Source of the DNA: Streptomyces sp. AM 2-1-1
GTDB lineage: Bacteria; Actinomycetota; Actinomycetes; Streptomycetales; Streptomycetaceae
DNA length: 64,000 nucleotides
NCBI RefSeq assembly: GCF_029167645.1
Contig: NZ_CP119148.1
Coordinates: 17,775 to 81,774, forward strand
Direction of reading: 5' to 3'
The position numbers and the translations under genes are program-made. Shown here in pieces: positions 15,584-24,554 of this stretch. Below the pieces are notes generated by a model that saw only the letters and a program-made list of their open reading frames with translations, did no database searches and had not been told where the DNA came from. Position 1 is the first letter of the stretch; every line of letters starts with the position of its first letter.

Positions 15584-15771
15584 GGGGTGTTCTCCGTCCG
15601 GTCAGGGTTCGCGGAGGTGGTGCGGGGGTGGAGGTCGGCGACGGTGTGCCCGCGGTCCCACGCCCTAGCGGCCGCCGTGCTGGCGGCCACCAGGAGCGCG
15701 ACGGTGACCGGGTGGGCCAGGCCGTGCACGGTGATGGCCCGGACCGCACGGTGCTGCGCGGTCCGGGCCAT
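15568..15771 (-). CDS. Possible 67-aa membrane peptide
   Basis: Starts MARTAQHRAVRAITVHGLAH and has one hydrophobic stretch (PVTVALLVAASTAAARAW). No good ribosome site is seen before the ATG, but the frame overlaps the next gene's start in operon fashion. Moderate to weak call. Confidence 0.4.
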   Translation of the reverse strand: MARTAQHRAVRAITVHGLAHPVTVALLVAASTAAARAWDRGHTVADLHPRTTSANPDRTENTPCSRP

Positions 15772-15799
15772 CCGTATGAGGGGCGGCGGCGTGCTCAGC

Positions 15800-15958
15800 T
15801 CAGTCGTCCTCGCTGGTGGTGACCTGGCCGGAGCCGGAGCACGTCCCGCAGGTCTCCATGACGACGCCCTGGTAGGGGGTGCCGTCGGCACCGACCCGGC
15901 TGACCGTCACCATCCGCTGGCCGCTGCCGCAGCAGGAGCCGCACGAGGCGGTAGCCAT
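15800..15958 (-). CDS. DnaJ-type zinc-finger peptide (52 aa)
   Basis: ATG 15958. The peptide MATASCGSCCGSGQ... later has METCGTCSGSGQV, giving two CxxCxGSG units about 27 residues apart, the half-site pattern of DnaJ-type zinc fingers without any J domain. It starts three bases after the stop of gene 15961-16437. Such tiny CxxCxGxG proteins are common accessory genes in actinobacterial plasmids (family knowledge); they may act as zinc chaperones or adaptors. Confidence 0.65.
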   Translation of the reverse strand: MATASCGSCCGSGQRMVTVSRVGADGTPYQGVVMETCGTCSGSGQVTTSEDD

Positions 15959-15960
15959 GG

Positions 15961-16437
15961 CTACCGCCCGCCCGTCGCACCGGCCGTGACCGGGCTGAGG
16001 GCGACGCCGCTGTTCGGCGGGCAGTCAGACCCCTTGCACGACCACCGGCCGCACACCGGGCACGAATCCTCCGCACCCCGCATCGGCAGGAAGCGGGTCA
16101 GGCGGAGAACCGGCTGGCGTTCGTACCCGGGGGCCATCGCGGCGAGGGTGCGGCGCGCCCGGCGGCCGGCGGACCGGGCCCGGGTGTCACCGTCGTCGAC
16201 GAGCTGGCGGACGAGCTGGTGGAAACCGGTGTCGGTCTCGTCGCGCTCGTACCCGCTGCCGTCGTGACCGCTCTGGTCGTCCTCGCGCCTGATGTCGTCG
16301 ATCCCCGCACGCGGGGCGAGGAATGACAGCAGCTGCGCGGTGCCGGTGCAGGTGCACGTCTCGAAGGATCCGTCGCAGTCCGGGCAGGAGCCCGTCAGCC
16401 CCGGGGCCGGGACGGTGAGGGTGAAGGTGGTGGTCAT
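15961..16437 (-). CDS. Cys-rich hypothetical protein (158 aa)
   Basis: ATG 16437 overlaps the TGA of the WhiB-like gene (ATGA). The N-terminal part holds GSCPDCDGSFETCTC and the C-terminal part DSCPVCGRWSCKGSDC, so two four-Cys zinc sites flank a charged, helical middle (EDDQSGHDGSGYERDE). Not a recognised family. Translational coupling to the Wbl gene suggests shared function. Confidence 0.65.
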   Translation of the reverse strand: MTTTFTLTVPAPGLTGSCPDCDGSFETCTCTGTAQLLSFLAPRAGIDDIRREDDQSGHDGSGYERDETDTGFHQLVRQLVDDGDTRARSAGRRARRTLAAMAPGYERQPVLRLTRFLPMRGAEDSCPVCGRWSCKGSDCPPNSGVALSPVTAGATGGR

Positions 16438-16976
16438 GCGGCGACTCCCCATCCGGTGCGGGTGCGGCGGGCGGTGCGGATCTGGCGGATCTGTGCGGCG
16501 AGGGTGCGCAGGCGGTCGGTCTGGGCGGCGGTCCGCAGCGCGGTGCTGCGGACCGTTCCGTACCGGGCGCTGTCCGGGCTGGTGATCGCCTCGGCCCTCA
16601 GCTCGGCCACCAGGCGGTCGAGCTCCTGGCCCTCGGTGTCCCGGTCGGCGGCCGTCGCGGCGGCCAGGCGCACGGCCTGACGACCGCGCAGGGCGGCGAG
16701 CTCGGGGCCGGTGAGACCGGCGCGGACCATGTCGTCACGGGTCGGCTGGCCGTCACCGTCGCGCAGGGCCAGCTCGGTGCAGGCCGCCCGGGCCGGGCAG
16801 CCGACGCAGACCCTGACGGCCTCGGCGCGGCGGGCCTGCCACTCGATGTACGGCTCGCCGTCCTCACGGAAGAACAAGTCGGTGCCTACGGTGGCGCACT
16901 CGGCGCCGGCATCGACCGCCGCCTGGAGTACGGCCCGGCGCGTGTGCCGAGCCTGGGTGGATGTCATCCTGTGCAT
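16434..16976 (-). CDS. WhiB-like (Wbl) transcriptional regulator
   Basis: 180 aa. A WhiB signature is present: AECATVGTDLFF with the first Cys, then VCVGCPARAACTELAL giving CxxCxxxxxC, so four cysteines can hold a [4Fe-4S] cluster. After that comes a turn region GLTGPELAALRGRQ in place of the usual G(V/I)WGG, and a helical tail of ~80 residues that is longer than usual. ATG 16976 follows GAAGGG. Actinobacteria-specific family of DNA-binding/sigma-interacting regulators (family knowledge); target unknown. Confidence 0.8.
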   Translation of the reverse strand: MHRMTSTQARHTRRAVLQAAVDAGAECATVGTDLFFREDGEPYIEWQARRAEAVRVCVGCPARAACTELALRDGDGQPTRDDMVRAGLTGPELAALRGRQAVRLAAATAADRDTEGQELDRLVAELRAEAITSPDSARYGTVRSTALRTAAQTDRLRTLAAQIRQIRTARRTRTGWGVAA

Positions 16977-17089
16977 GCGCGTTTTCCCTTCGAGAGAGGG
17001 TGAACTGCGAAGACGAACCCTCGGGCCTGTCCGCCTGGGGGTTCGTCGTGTTCTGCGGCCGGATGGCCAGGACTGCTGTACGAGCAGGC

Positions 17090-17131
17090 CTCGGCCCCGG
17101 CCATCCCGAGATCGGGATGGCCGGAGCCGAG
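17090..17131. terminator. Long hairpin downstream of 17157-17888
   Basis: CCATCCCGA and TCGGGATGG form the upper stem and CTCGGC/GCCGAG with CCGG/CCGG the lower stem, one mismatch. It separates the minus-strand zinc-finger gene from the Wbl operon. Confidence 0.55.
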
Positions 17132-17156
17132 GTCGTTCGTCGTCGGAACTCGGGGA

Positions 17157-17888
17157 TCAGACCGAGGTGCGCGCCCAGGCCGGAAAGCGTTTGGCGCATC
17201 GCCCGCAATGGGGTCGGCGGGTGATCCGGCACCATCCGGCAGCGACCGCGCTGGTCAGGCTGGACTCGGCGGCACCACAGCGCTCACACCTGAGCTGGCC
17301 CGCTTCCGGCTGCTCGGCAGCCTGGCGGGGGACCAAGTGGTCCAGGGGCACATCGGGGCCCTCGGCGGGCTGCGCGCCCTGAGGAACCGCGGCACGCCGC
17401 TGGTCGGCCTGCCGCACGCGGTAGAGAACACCGGCCCACTCAACGCGGCGCGTAACCGGCCCACGCTCGTCCCGCCCATGCAAAAGCCGTTCGGTCTGCG
17501 GGCTGGCCGGCTTCGGCAGAACCTTCTTGGCCCGGCGGGTGGCGACCGACGCGGACACTTCGGTCCGCTCGGCCAGCTGCTCCTGCCACGCCTCGACCTT
17601 GGTGTCGACGACGATGCGGCGGTTGCTGCTGGAGCAGCGGCGGGGGGTGGTGGTGCTGTTGTGGTACGGGGTGGTGTGGTGGGGGACCAGTACCGGCGTG
17701 CCGAGGACGCCGGTGATCGGCGTCCAGCACTTGCAGGCCGGGCAGATCACGTGCTCTTTACCTGGTGTCAGGTCGATCTGGCTGGCCGTGAGCTTCGAGG
17801 CGAGGATCGCCGGGAGGCTGCTGACGTTCTTCGTGCGGGTCTTCTGGCGGCGCTTGCGGGCCTTGGGCTCCACAGTGGTCGTGGCCAT
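17157..17888 (-). CDS. Zinc-ribbon DNA-binding-like protein (243 aa)
   Basis: ATG 17888 behind GAGGAG. N terminus very basic (KARKRRQKTRTKN); ICPACKCWTP near residue 48; several TTP/SSSNRR repeats; C terminus with LRCERCGAAESS and RPHCGRCAKRF, a second four-Cys site. Overall Arg/Lys-rich and probably nucleic-acid binding. Not recognised. Confidence 0.6.
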   Translation of the reverse strand: MATTTVEPKARKRRQKTRTKNVSSLPAILASKLTASQIDLTPGKEHVICPACKCWTPITGVLGTPVLVPHHTTPYHNSTTTPRRCSSSNRRIVVDTKVEAWQEQLAERTEVSASVATRRAKKVLPKPASPQTERLLHGRDERGPVTRRVEWAGVLYRVRQADQRRAAVPQGAQPAEGPDVPLDHLVPRQAAEQPEAGQLRCERCGAAESSLTSAVAAGWCRITRRPHCGRCAKRFPAWARTSV

Positions 17889-18141
17889 GCGGGACTCCTC
17901 CGGTAGAGGCGAGAGGGGCTGCGTCGCGGGTGGGCTCTCCGACCGGCAGGCATCCGACCGGGGTCGGCGTCCTGGCTGATCGGACAGCGCATCAGCGCTG
18001 CGACGTGCAACAGGCGACGTCCGGCCTGGTGACCGGTCCAGGGGATTTGGTGGAGCTATCAACCCTGGTCCTCCCCTTCGGGGAGGAGCTTCCTGCGATG
18101 GAGAGGCGCCGACCTGCGCTTTCACCAGATCAGCTAGGTTG

Positions 18142-18245
18142 CAACCAACTTGCGTTGGTGACTTCCTGCGATGACGATGACACGGCAGCACCGCCAACGT
18201 CAACAACCAAAGTGAGTTGGATTTTCAACCAGCTCAAGTTGGTTG
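18142..18245. promoter_or_regulatory. Operator-like CAACC...GGTTG repeats upstream of gntR
   Basis: Three related dyads lie in the 140 bases before the GntR gene: CAACCAACTTGCGTTGGTG (18142), CAACCAAAGTGAGTTGG (18204) and CAACCAGCTCAAGTTGGTTG (18226). They are AT-richer than the surroundings and lie where a promoter is expected. GntR regulators of Streptomyces plasmids (KorSA type) commonly repress their own promoter, so these are candidate operators. Confidence 0.6.
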
Positions 18246-18280
18246 TTGCGCATGGGATGACGCCATGACAAGCTGCACCC

Positions 18281-19075
18281 ATGGCGAACACGGCGAAATA
18301 TTTGGAGCTGGCTGAGGAGCTAGCTGCCCGCATCCAGAAGGGAGAGCTCGCTCCCGGAGATCGCGTCAGCACCGTCGCCGAGCTTGCTCATCAGTACGGA
18401 GTGGCTCACAACACGGCGAGCCGGGCTGTGCAGACACTCAAAGAGCGGGGCCTCCTGTCGGGTAAACCCGGAGGCACCACGTGGGTACGAGTCCCCCCCG
18501 CCCGCACCACTCGACGCAATACCCGCTATCAGGCGGAAAAGGACTTGGTCCTGCGCCCCCTTGAGGAACGTCAGGCTGTAGGCGTCGCCGAATTGGATTC
18601 CGGCGTCCCGCTGGCCGCGATGTACGAGGACCAGGTCGACCTTGACGTCGTGCGCGCGAGCCCCGAAGTCGCGGCTGCGCTCAAAATCGAGGCAGGCTCT
18701 CTCGTTCTGCGGCGCATCGGCCGCCGGCGCCACCGTCAGCGAGCTGGCATCAGCACATCGGTTTCGTACATGCCGCACGACCTGGCGAGCCGTAACCCTG
18801 AACTTTTCGACGCCGAGAATCAGCCGTGGCCCGGCGGAACTCAGCATCAACTCCACACTCTCGGTGTGGAGGTCGACAAAATCGTTGATTACGTGACTGC
18901 CGTCATGCCAACGGATGAGGAAGTCGCAGAGCAGGACATCCCTCCCGCCGTGCCAGTCATACAGATCAGAAAAGTGACCTACGCGACCACTGGGCAGATC
19001 GTCGAGGTCGCTGACATCCCTCTGCCCGCCGACCGCTCGGAACTCATCTACGAAACGAAGTTGGAGCGTTGGTGA
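18281..19075 (+). CDS. GntR-family regulator with UTRA-type C domain
   Basis: 264 aa. Residues 5-70 form the GntR winged helix: YLELAEELAARIQKGELAPG, VAELAHQYGVAHNTASRAV, LKERGLLSGKPGGTTWV. The remaining ~190 residues follow the UTRA/KorSA-like effector domain (VLRRIGRRR, ISTSVSYMPHDL). The ATG follows the repeat-rich promoter region. It ends GTGA-coupled to the glycosyltransferase. Family knowledge: Kor-type regulators restrain transfer or copy functions; here the target is probably its own operon. Confidence 0.85.
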   Translation: MANTAKYLELAEELAARIQKGELAPGDRVSTVAELAHQYGVAHNTASRAVQTLKERGLLSGKPGGTTWVRVPPARTTRRNTRYQAEKDLVLRPLEERQAVGVAELDSGVPLAAMYEDQVDLDVVRASPEVAAALKIEAGSLVLRRIGRRRHRQRAGISTSVSYMPHDLASRNPELFDAENQPWPGGTQHQLHTLGVEVDKIVDYVTAVMPTDEEVAEQDIPPAVPVIQIRKVTYATTGQIVEVADIPLPADRSELIYETKLERW

Positions 19076-19839
19076 ATCGGACGATCAGCGTCATCACAGC
19101 CGTCTACTCAGGTGGTGAAAACTACCTCGCCGACGCGGCGCAGTCCGTACGGGAGCAGCGGGACTCCCTGCCCTTGGGGTGGGACGTGCAGTGGGTCGTC
19201 CAGGAGGACGGGACCACAGGTTCTCCGCTGCGCGATCTTCCCCCTGAGTCGTGGATCTCGCGCGGACAGGCACGGCGCGGTGGTGCAGCCGTGGCGCGCA
19301 CGATGGCGCTGCCTCGTGCTACCGGAGAACTGGTCAGAACTCTGGACGCGGACGACCTGCTCGCGCCTGGCGCGCTCGCTCGCGACATTGCCGCACTGGA
19401 GGCCCATCCGCAGGTCGGTTGGTGCATCTCCTCGGGGCTTGACCTCCTCCCTGACGGCACTACTGTGCCCGGGCCGTATGACCCGCCCGAGGGACAACTG
19501 ACCTACGAGGAACTCCTGTCCGCGTACGACGCGAACCTGTTCTCCGTACTCGGAACGCACCTGACGGTCCGAAAATCTTTGCTTCATGCACTGGGCGGCT
19601 GGCCTGCCCTGCCGGCGTGGGAAACGGTCTCGATCGTGCTGCGATGCGCTGCCGTCAGCCCTGGGTGGATGATCGCCGCACCTGGCGGCCTCTATCGCAA
19701 GCATGCCGAACAGACCACGGCGCGCTCGTCCTACACGCAGACCGCGGACTTTGCCGAACTGCGTTCACTCGTGAGGGCGCAGGCTGAATTCCTGCGCACG
19801 ACCGGATGGCGTTGGTGCCCGAATCCCGTGGAAGAGTGA
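19072..19839 (+). CDS. Family-2 glycosyltransferase
   Basis: 255 aa, GTG 19072 overlapping the TGA of gntR. GT-A fold signs: N-terminal ISVITAVYSGGENYLADA, RGGAAVARTMAL near residue 75, and RTLDADDLLAPGAL near 90, the DxD-type metal/nucleotide-sugar site. A UDP- or similar sugar donor is expected; acceptor unknown. GntR plus glycosyltransferase pairs recur on Streptomyces plasmids. Lower G+C codon use at its 5' end than neighbours hints at separate origin. Confidence 0.8.
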   Translation: MNRTISVITAVYSGGENYLADAAQSVREQRDSLPLGWDVQWVVQEDGTTGSPLRDLPPESWISRGQARRGGAAVARTMALPRATGELVRTLDADDLLAPGALARDIAALEAHPQVGWCISSGLDLLPDGTTVPGPYDPPEGQLTYEELLSAYDANLFSVLGTHLTVRKSLLHALGGWPALPAWETVSIVLRCAAVSPGWMIAAPGGLYRKHAEQTTARSSYTQTADFAELRSLVRAQAEFLRTTGWRWCPNPVEE

Positions 19840-21038
19840 CCTATGGCCGTCCCGCCTGACGGGCGAACCGTTTCCCGTTCACCGTCTGGCGGGCGCAGCA
19901 TTCCGGGCACCTCGGACGCTTCTCGAATTCGTCCCGCAGTTCTGTCGGGTCGTGCGGTTAGGCTGTGCCCAGAAGTGATCCATAACGACGAGAACCCCAG
20001 CGACCGGGCCTGGTCTGCTGGGGCATCTCGAACGGGGCTAAGCCTCGTTGGGCGACACACCTTGATGGGAGGTGCTCGTGGGATGAAGGCTACCCGCCGA
20101 CGCGGAACTACACGCGCCGCTTCGCCGTTTCTCCATCGCGCTCACGCCATCGGGTGCGCCCCTGCGCATGCTGACGCCAACCTCCGTGTTCAGGGGGTTG
20201 GGATGACCTAGCCAGCCATCAGCCGTACGCGCCAACAGAAGGTGGACTCGCAATCCCCTTCGGCCTCGCACGGCCCGTCTACCGCCTGGACTCGCAACCC
20301 AGAACGGTTCTCAGATCCCGGTTCGCAGCCGGTCCTGAGCTGCGGCTTATCAAGCCGCTCATTTCAAGTCGGCCCCTCATCAGGGCCACGCAGTACCCGC
20401 GGGCCCCGGCAAGGGGCTTCGCGGTCGCACCAAGTCCGTCGACAGAAAAGGATCCGCCTCTGGCCTTCGTACTCAGCCCACTCCTCACAGAGGGGGCTCC
20501 CGCGCATTCACACGAACCACCGAGTCGCGCTCCCGGCAGGGGGCTCGTCTGCGTTGATCCATATGAAGGCTGGTATCGCCATAGTGCACGAGCTTCGGTC
20601 GGCTTGTCAGGTCGGCCACGATCAGGTCAGTACCTCCGGGGTGGAGATTTCCGCAGGTTGCGGTATCTCCACCCCGGAGATCGTGACGTACATCACACCG
20701 CTTGCGTGTCACGCGAACGCTTCGCCGGAGGCGGGTTCGACCGCCCGAGTTTTCTCCGGCCGGACTGTCACACCGGCGCCTTCGGCGACACCTGTAGTAG
20801 ATGTGACCACCTTTTTCGCCACCGCCGTCTCGACCACCTTCGCCGTCCGCGGTCTGTCTCGCGGGACGCGATCTGAGGTTGTTGCCCGCCGTGCGGGAGC
20901 GCGGGGGGTGATCCGGGCTGAGTGGGCTCTGTCCACAGGCCAGCCGGTAGAGGCTGCCGGGATGATCCGTTCCCACACCCCTGTCTCCGTGACCTGCGCT
21001 GTTCTGTCCGCCCCGGGTGTTCGAGGGGTGTTCCTGTG
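19840..21038. other. 1.2-kb region without a clear gene, upstream of the replication-like gene
   Basis: No frame here shows convincing coding character. It holds the 46-bp dyad at 20634-20679, a direct repeat TGGACTCGCAA at about 20244 and 20288, and one near-match to a DnaA box (CTGTCCACA) at about 20931. Its location just before the large winged-helix gene makes it a candidate replication origin or control region. Confidence 0.4.
20634..20679. repeat. 46-bp perfect nested inverted repeat
   Basis: CTCCGGGGTGGAGAT (20634-20648) pairs with ATCTCCACCCCGGAG (20665-20679); inside it CCGCA and TGCGG form a second stem with a 3-nt loop. There is no T run, and it lies ~360 bp before gene 21039-23630, so an operator or origin element is more likely than a terminator. 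Confidence 0.65.
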
Positions 21039-23630
21039 ATGGCGAGTGCGGCGGCTGCCGTTCCCCGTCAGTTGCCGGGCCGTCCGGTGGGGGGTTCGCG
21101 TCGGCTGCGGTCGGTGCCGGCGCAGGCTGGTCCGGCGCCGGTGCGGAAAGCGGGGCCTGCATTGGCATTGGGCAGTGACATGAGGGCCCGGCTGGGTGGT
21201 GCGGTACGTGCGCTGCTGAGCGCGGACGGTCTCCAGGGTGCGCCGGATTCGGTGCGGCTGGCGGTGCTGGTGCTGGCCTCGCGGACACCCTGGGAGACGG
21301 GTGAGGTCGAGATCTACACGCGTGAGCTGGGCCGGTGGATCGGGCTGTCTAAGTCCCATACGGCGAACGCGGTCGTCCCGGCCCTGCGCAACTCCGGCGT
21401 CGTCGCGGCGGAGACGGCGGAGGGCGAGTTCACGCAGGACGACGGGCTGCTGTGCGAGGTCGAGCCCATGAAGGCGGCCCGGGGTGTGGTGGGGCACCCG
21501 TTGAACCTGGCGAAGAAGGAGCTGGCCACGTTTCTGGCGCTGATGGAGGCCGTGATGGCGCCGGGCTGGGCGCGCCGGGACAGGTCGGTCACTCCGGCCG
21601 GGTTGCTGGGGGAACGGACGGGCCGGGGTGCGGCGACGGAGCGTCTGGCGCTGTTGTTGTTGGTGCTGGAGGCGCGGGAGAACGGGTGGGTGCGGCTGCG
21701 CGGCGGCCGGGTGGATACACAGCGTGGCCGTCCGGTGGCGACTCTGGCCCGGCTGCTGGGCTGCACTGTGTGGGTGGCGGAAGGAGTGCTGGAGCGGCTG
21801 GAGGCTATGGAGCTGGTGGTACGGCCCCGGGTGAAGACGGGGTCCAAGCTGAACCACCGGGCGCGGCTGGTGGTGCCGGCGGTCGCCGCCGCGCACGGCC
21901 GCAGGGCCGCTCTTCGCGTCGTGGAGGAGCGTGCGGAGGCTCCGGATCCCGGTTTTTCAGACCCCGGCGCTACGGTAGGGCCTAGTGAGCCCTTGGGTGC
22001 CGAGGAAGAAGTGCAGGTCAGCAGCCCGGAAGAAGGCGGCTTCCCCGAGTTTTCAGACCCCGGCGTTACAGGAACCCTTCACACTGATCACACTCACCTG
22101 GTTCCTCCCGTCGGTTCTCTGCAGGTCTCTGGTGGCTTTTCCGGCGAAGGCCGTGGAGCGGAAGGTCCGCTGCCGGAGGACGCGTGCGAGCGCGAGGACC
22201 AGGCCGCCGATGGCGAAGACGCCGCGGCCGTCCCCGGCCCGAGGTCGGCTGAGGTCGGCCCGCTGCGCGGGGAACAGCCCAAGAAGTCCCCGGCCGATGA
22301 TCGCGAAGAACAGCCAGCTGCCCGGCCTGGTGCCGGTGCCCGGCCGCAGGCCGTTCGTGGTGAAAAAGCGCAGCAGCAGAGGCGCGTGGACCTGCCGGAG
22401 GAGTCTGGCCTGCGGGTGGCACTGGGGCCGGTCTCGTGGCTGTGGCAGGGGCTGTCCAAGTTCCAGCAGGCCCGGGTCCAGCAGGCCGCCGAGGCGGAGC
22501 TCGGGCGGCTGGAAGGCTGGACGGGGCAGCAGGAGCTGGCGGCCCGCCGACTGGCGTCCCGCCTCGCCGCTCGACTGGACGAGACCGGCGGCGAGGCCCT
22601 GGTCGACCGCCCGTACGGGTGGCTGATCGGGCGGGGCCTGGTGCAGCGCCAGGCGTGCGCGGACCGGCGGTGCGACGACGGAACCCGCCTCGACACCGGT
22701 GCCGCCTGCGAGAGCTGCGCCAACGTGCTCCACATCCGCCGCGCCCACCGCGCCCGGATCGCGGCCGAGGTCGACCAAGAGCTGCCCGGCCTCGATGACG
22801 CCGCCCGCCGACAGGCCGTCGAGGAACGGCTGCGCGCCCTGACAGCCGTCGACGCCGAGCGGTTCGTACGGCGCCGCGAGGAGGCCCGCGTCCGGGAGGC
22901 CGAGCGTGAAGCGGCCCGTGCCGCCGCCCGGGAGCGGGCGGAGCTGGAGCGCCAGGCCGCGGCCGTCGCCGCCACGGTGCGCCAGGCGCTGGCGTGCGAG
23001 GACTGCGGGCAGACCGGGGCCGGTGGGCTCTGCGAGGCGTGCGGGTGCCGCCGCGAGACCGAGACGCTCACCGCCCGGGCCGTGCAGCTCGTCGCGGCGC
23101 GGACGCTCGACCCTGCGGCCAGTGCGGCTGACGTCGCGGCCCTTAATGTCAGGGTCCGTACGGCCATCGACCGCAAGGTCGCCGCCGAGTGGGCGCAGTT
23201 CCTGGAGATCACCGACCCGGCTGAGCTGGAGGACGACCAGGAGCGCGCCGGCCTCGCGGCCGCGCTCACCGCCCACAGCACCGTCCAGCAGATCACCGAC
23301 CAGGCCGCGGCCAGCGCGCTGGCCGCGTTCGGCCGGACCGACGAAGCCGACACCGAAGCGGACCGGGCCTACCGGACCGAGCAGGGGCGCCGCTGGTTCC
23401 AGCACAACCCGACCGGTGAGGCCGCCGTCGCCGCCGCGACCAAGGCCTCCGCCACCGCCCGGAACCGGGTCGCCCAGCACCTGCTCGCGGTGCGCCTGGA
23501 GCAGCTGCGCGAGCAGGCCACCACGGTGCGCCCGACCGGACAGACCGGGGCCGGGTCGTGGACGGACCGGCTGCCGGAACTCGCCGCCCGTACCCTCGGC
23601 GGCGCCACCGCCGGGGTGGTGATCGCGTGA
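21039..23630 (+). CDS. Large winged-helix/zinc protein, putative replication initiator
   Basis: 863 aa, ATG 21039 with AGGGGTG upstream. Residues ~60-150 and ~190-285 look like two winged-helix units (RELGRWIGLSKSHTANAV; VATLARLLGCTVWVAEGVLE). About 300-440 is a low-complexity linker. The C-terminal part has RPYGWLIGRGLVQRQACADR, a Cys site (CADRRC, CESC), a long Arg/Ala coiled coil and ACEDCGQTGAGGLCEACGC. It is coupled by GTGA to a DUF721/DciA-like gene, which favours a role in replication initiation and helicase loading. Not recognised from a named Rep family, so this is inference. Its C-terminal 425 residues are repeated at 26864-28143. Confidence 0.6.
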   Translation: MASAAAAVPRQLPGRPVGGSRRLRSVPAQAGPAPVRKAGPALALGSDMRARLGGAVRALLSADGLQGAPDSVRLAVLVLASRTPWETGEVEIYTRELGRWIGLSKSHTANAVVPALRNSGVVAAETAEGEFTQDDGLLCEVEPMKAARGVVGHPLNLAKKELATFLALMEAVMAPGWARRDRSVTPAGLLGERTGRGAATERLALLLLVLEARENGWVRLRGGRVDTQRGRPVATLARLLGCTVWVAEGVLERLEAMELVVRPRVKTGSKLNHRARLVVPAVAAAHGRRAALRVVEERAEAPDPGFSDPGATVGPSEPLGAEEEVQVSSPEEGGFPEFSDPGVTGTLHTDHTHLVPPVGSLQVSGGFSGEGRGAEGPLPEDACEREDQAADGEDAAAVPGPRSAEVGPLRGEQPKKSPADDREEQPAARPGAGARPQAVRGEKAQQQRRVDLPEESGLRVALGPVSWLWQGLSKFQQARVQQAAEAELGRLEGWTGQQELAARRLASRLAARLDETGGEALVDRPYGWLIGRGLVQRQACADRRCDDGTRLDTGAACESCANVLHIRRAHRARIAAEVDQELPGLDDAARRQAVEERLRALTAVDAERFVRRREEARVREAEREAARAAARERAELERQAAAVAATVRQALACEDCGQTGAGGLCEACGCRRETETLTARAVQLVAARTLDPAASAADVAALNVRVRTAIDRKVAAEWAQFLEITDPAELEDDQERAGLAAALTAHSTVQQITDQAAASALAAFGRTDEADTEADRAYRTEQGRRWFQHNPTGEAAVAAATKASATARNRVAQHLLAVRLEQLREQATTVRPTGQTGAGSWTDRLPELAARTLGGATAGVVIA

Positions 23631-24460
23631 CCACCGTCCAGCCGGAGCTGAGCGGGGTCGACCTCGCGCGCCAGGCCCTGACCGCCGCCCGGGAAGCGGC
23701 GAAGAAGAACGGCGCCACCGCCAAGAAGCCTAAGCGGCGCACCACCACCGTCGTACGGCGCGATGGGCGCGAGCCGCTCGGGCTGGGCAGTGCGATCAGC
23801 CGGATGCTGACGGAGCGCGGTATGACCGGCCCGGCCGCTGGCGGCAGTGTCCTCGCCCGGTTCGACGCGATCCTGACCGTGGTCGCGCCGGAACTCGTCG
23901 GCCGGGTCCGGGCCGTGGGATACGACGCGGACACCGGCCGTCTGGACGTCGTCCCCGACATCCCGGCGGTCGCCACGAAACTCCGCTGGACCGCCCCGAA
24001 GCTGGCCGCAGCCGCCAACGCGCAGGTTCCCGGAGCGAACGTCCGCACCGTGCACGTCCTGCCGCCCGCGCCCGCGACGGCCGGCCCCGCCGTGGCAGCC
24101 GAACCGGTACCGCCGACGGTGCCCGCCGGACCTGCCGTGCGCCTGCCCGCACCGGCCGGCTACCACGAGGCGCTCGCCGCCCACCGCGCCACCCGGCAGG
24201 AGAAGACGGTCACCGACTCGAAGGTCCAGGCCGCCGCCGAACGGCAGATCCGCGAGCAGGCCCGTGAACCGGAGGAACTCTTCGGTGACGGCCGCAAGGC
24301 CCTCGAGGAACTCGCCGCCAAGGCCGCCGCTCAGCAACGGGCCGCGACCTCCAGCGACGCGGCCCGGGCCCGAGCACTACAGCGCCTCGCCGCCGAACGA
24401 GCTGGTCTCACCACGATCCCACCGGCGGGCGTGCGTGAACCTCTGCACCGTACGGCCTGA
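23627..24460 (+). CDS. DUF721/DciA-like protein (copy 1)
   Basis: 277 aa, GTG overlapping the previous stop. Residues ~50-150 follow the DciA (DUF721) pattern: PLGLGSAISRMLTERGM, a spacer, VVAPELVGRVRAV, GRLDVVPDIPAVATKLRWTA, PKLAAAANAQVPGANVRTVH. DciA proteins load the replicative helicase DnaB (family knowledge). Residues 1-40 are basic and 150-180 Pro/Ala-rich; the C terminus is helical. With the gene before it this gives a plausible initiator plus helicase-loader pair. Confidence 0.65.
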   Translation: MTTVQPELSGVDLARQALTAAREAAKKNGATAKKPKRRTTTVVRRDGREPLGLGSAISRMLTERGMTGPAAGGSVLARFDAILTVVAPELVGRVRAVGYDADTGRLDVVPDIPAVATKLRWTAPKLAAAANAQVPGANVRTVHVLPPAPATAGPAVAAEPVPPTVPAGPAVRLPAPAGYHEALAAHRATRQEKTVTDSKVQAAAERQIREQAREPEELFGDGRKALEELAAKAAAQQRAATSSDAARARALQRLAAERAGLTTIPPAGVREPLHRTA

Positions 24461-24554
24461 TCACACGGTGTGCGCCGGGTGGGAAATCAGGGTGATCGGC
24501 TGCGAAGCGAAGGAGGTGACTGTCACCCTGGCTGGAGAGGAAAGGGCGGGGAAC

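Noticed and set aside
20930..20940. DnaA box
   Set aside because: A single 8-of-9 match in a GC-rich genome is not evidence of an origin by itself.
22053..23480. 475-codon frame antisense to the large winged-helix gene
   Set aside because: Shadow frame; the plus-strand gene has domains and is duplicated in frame.
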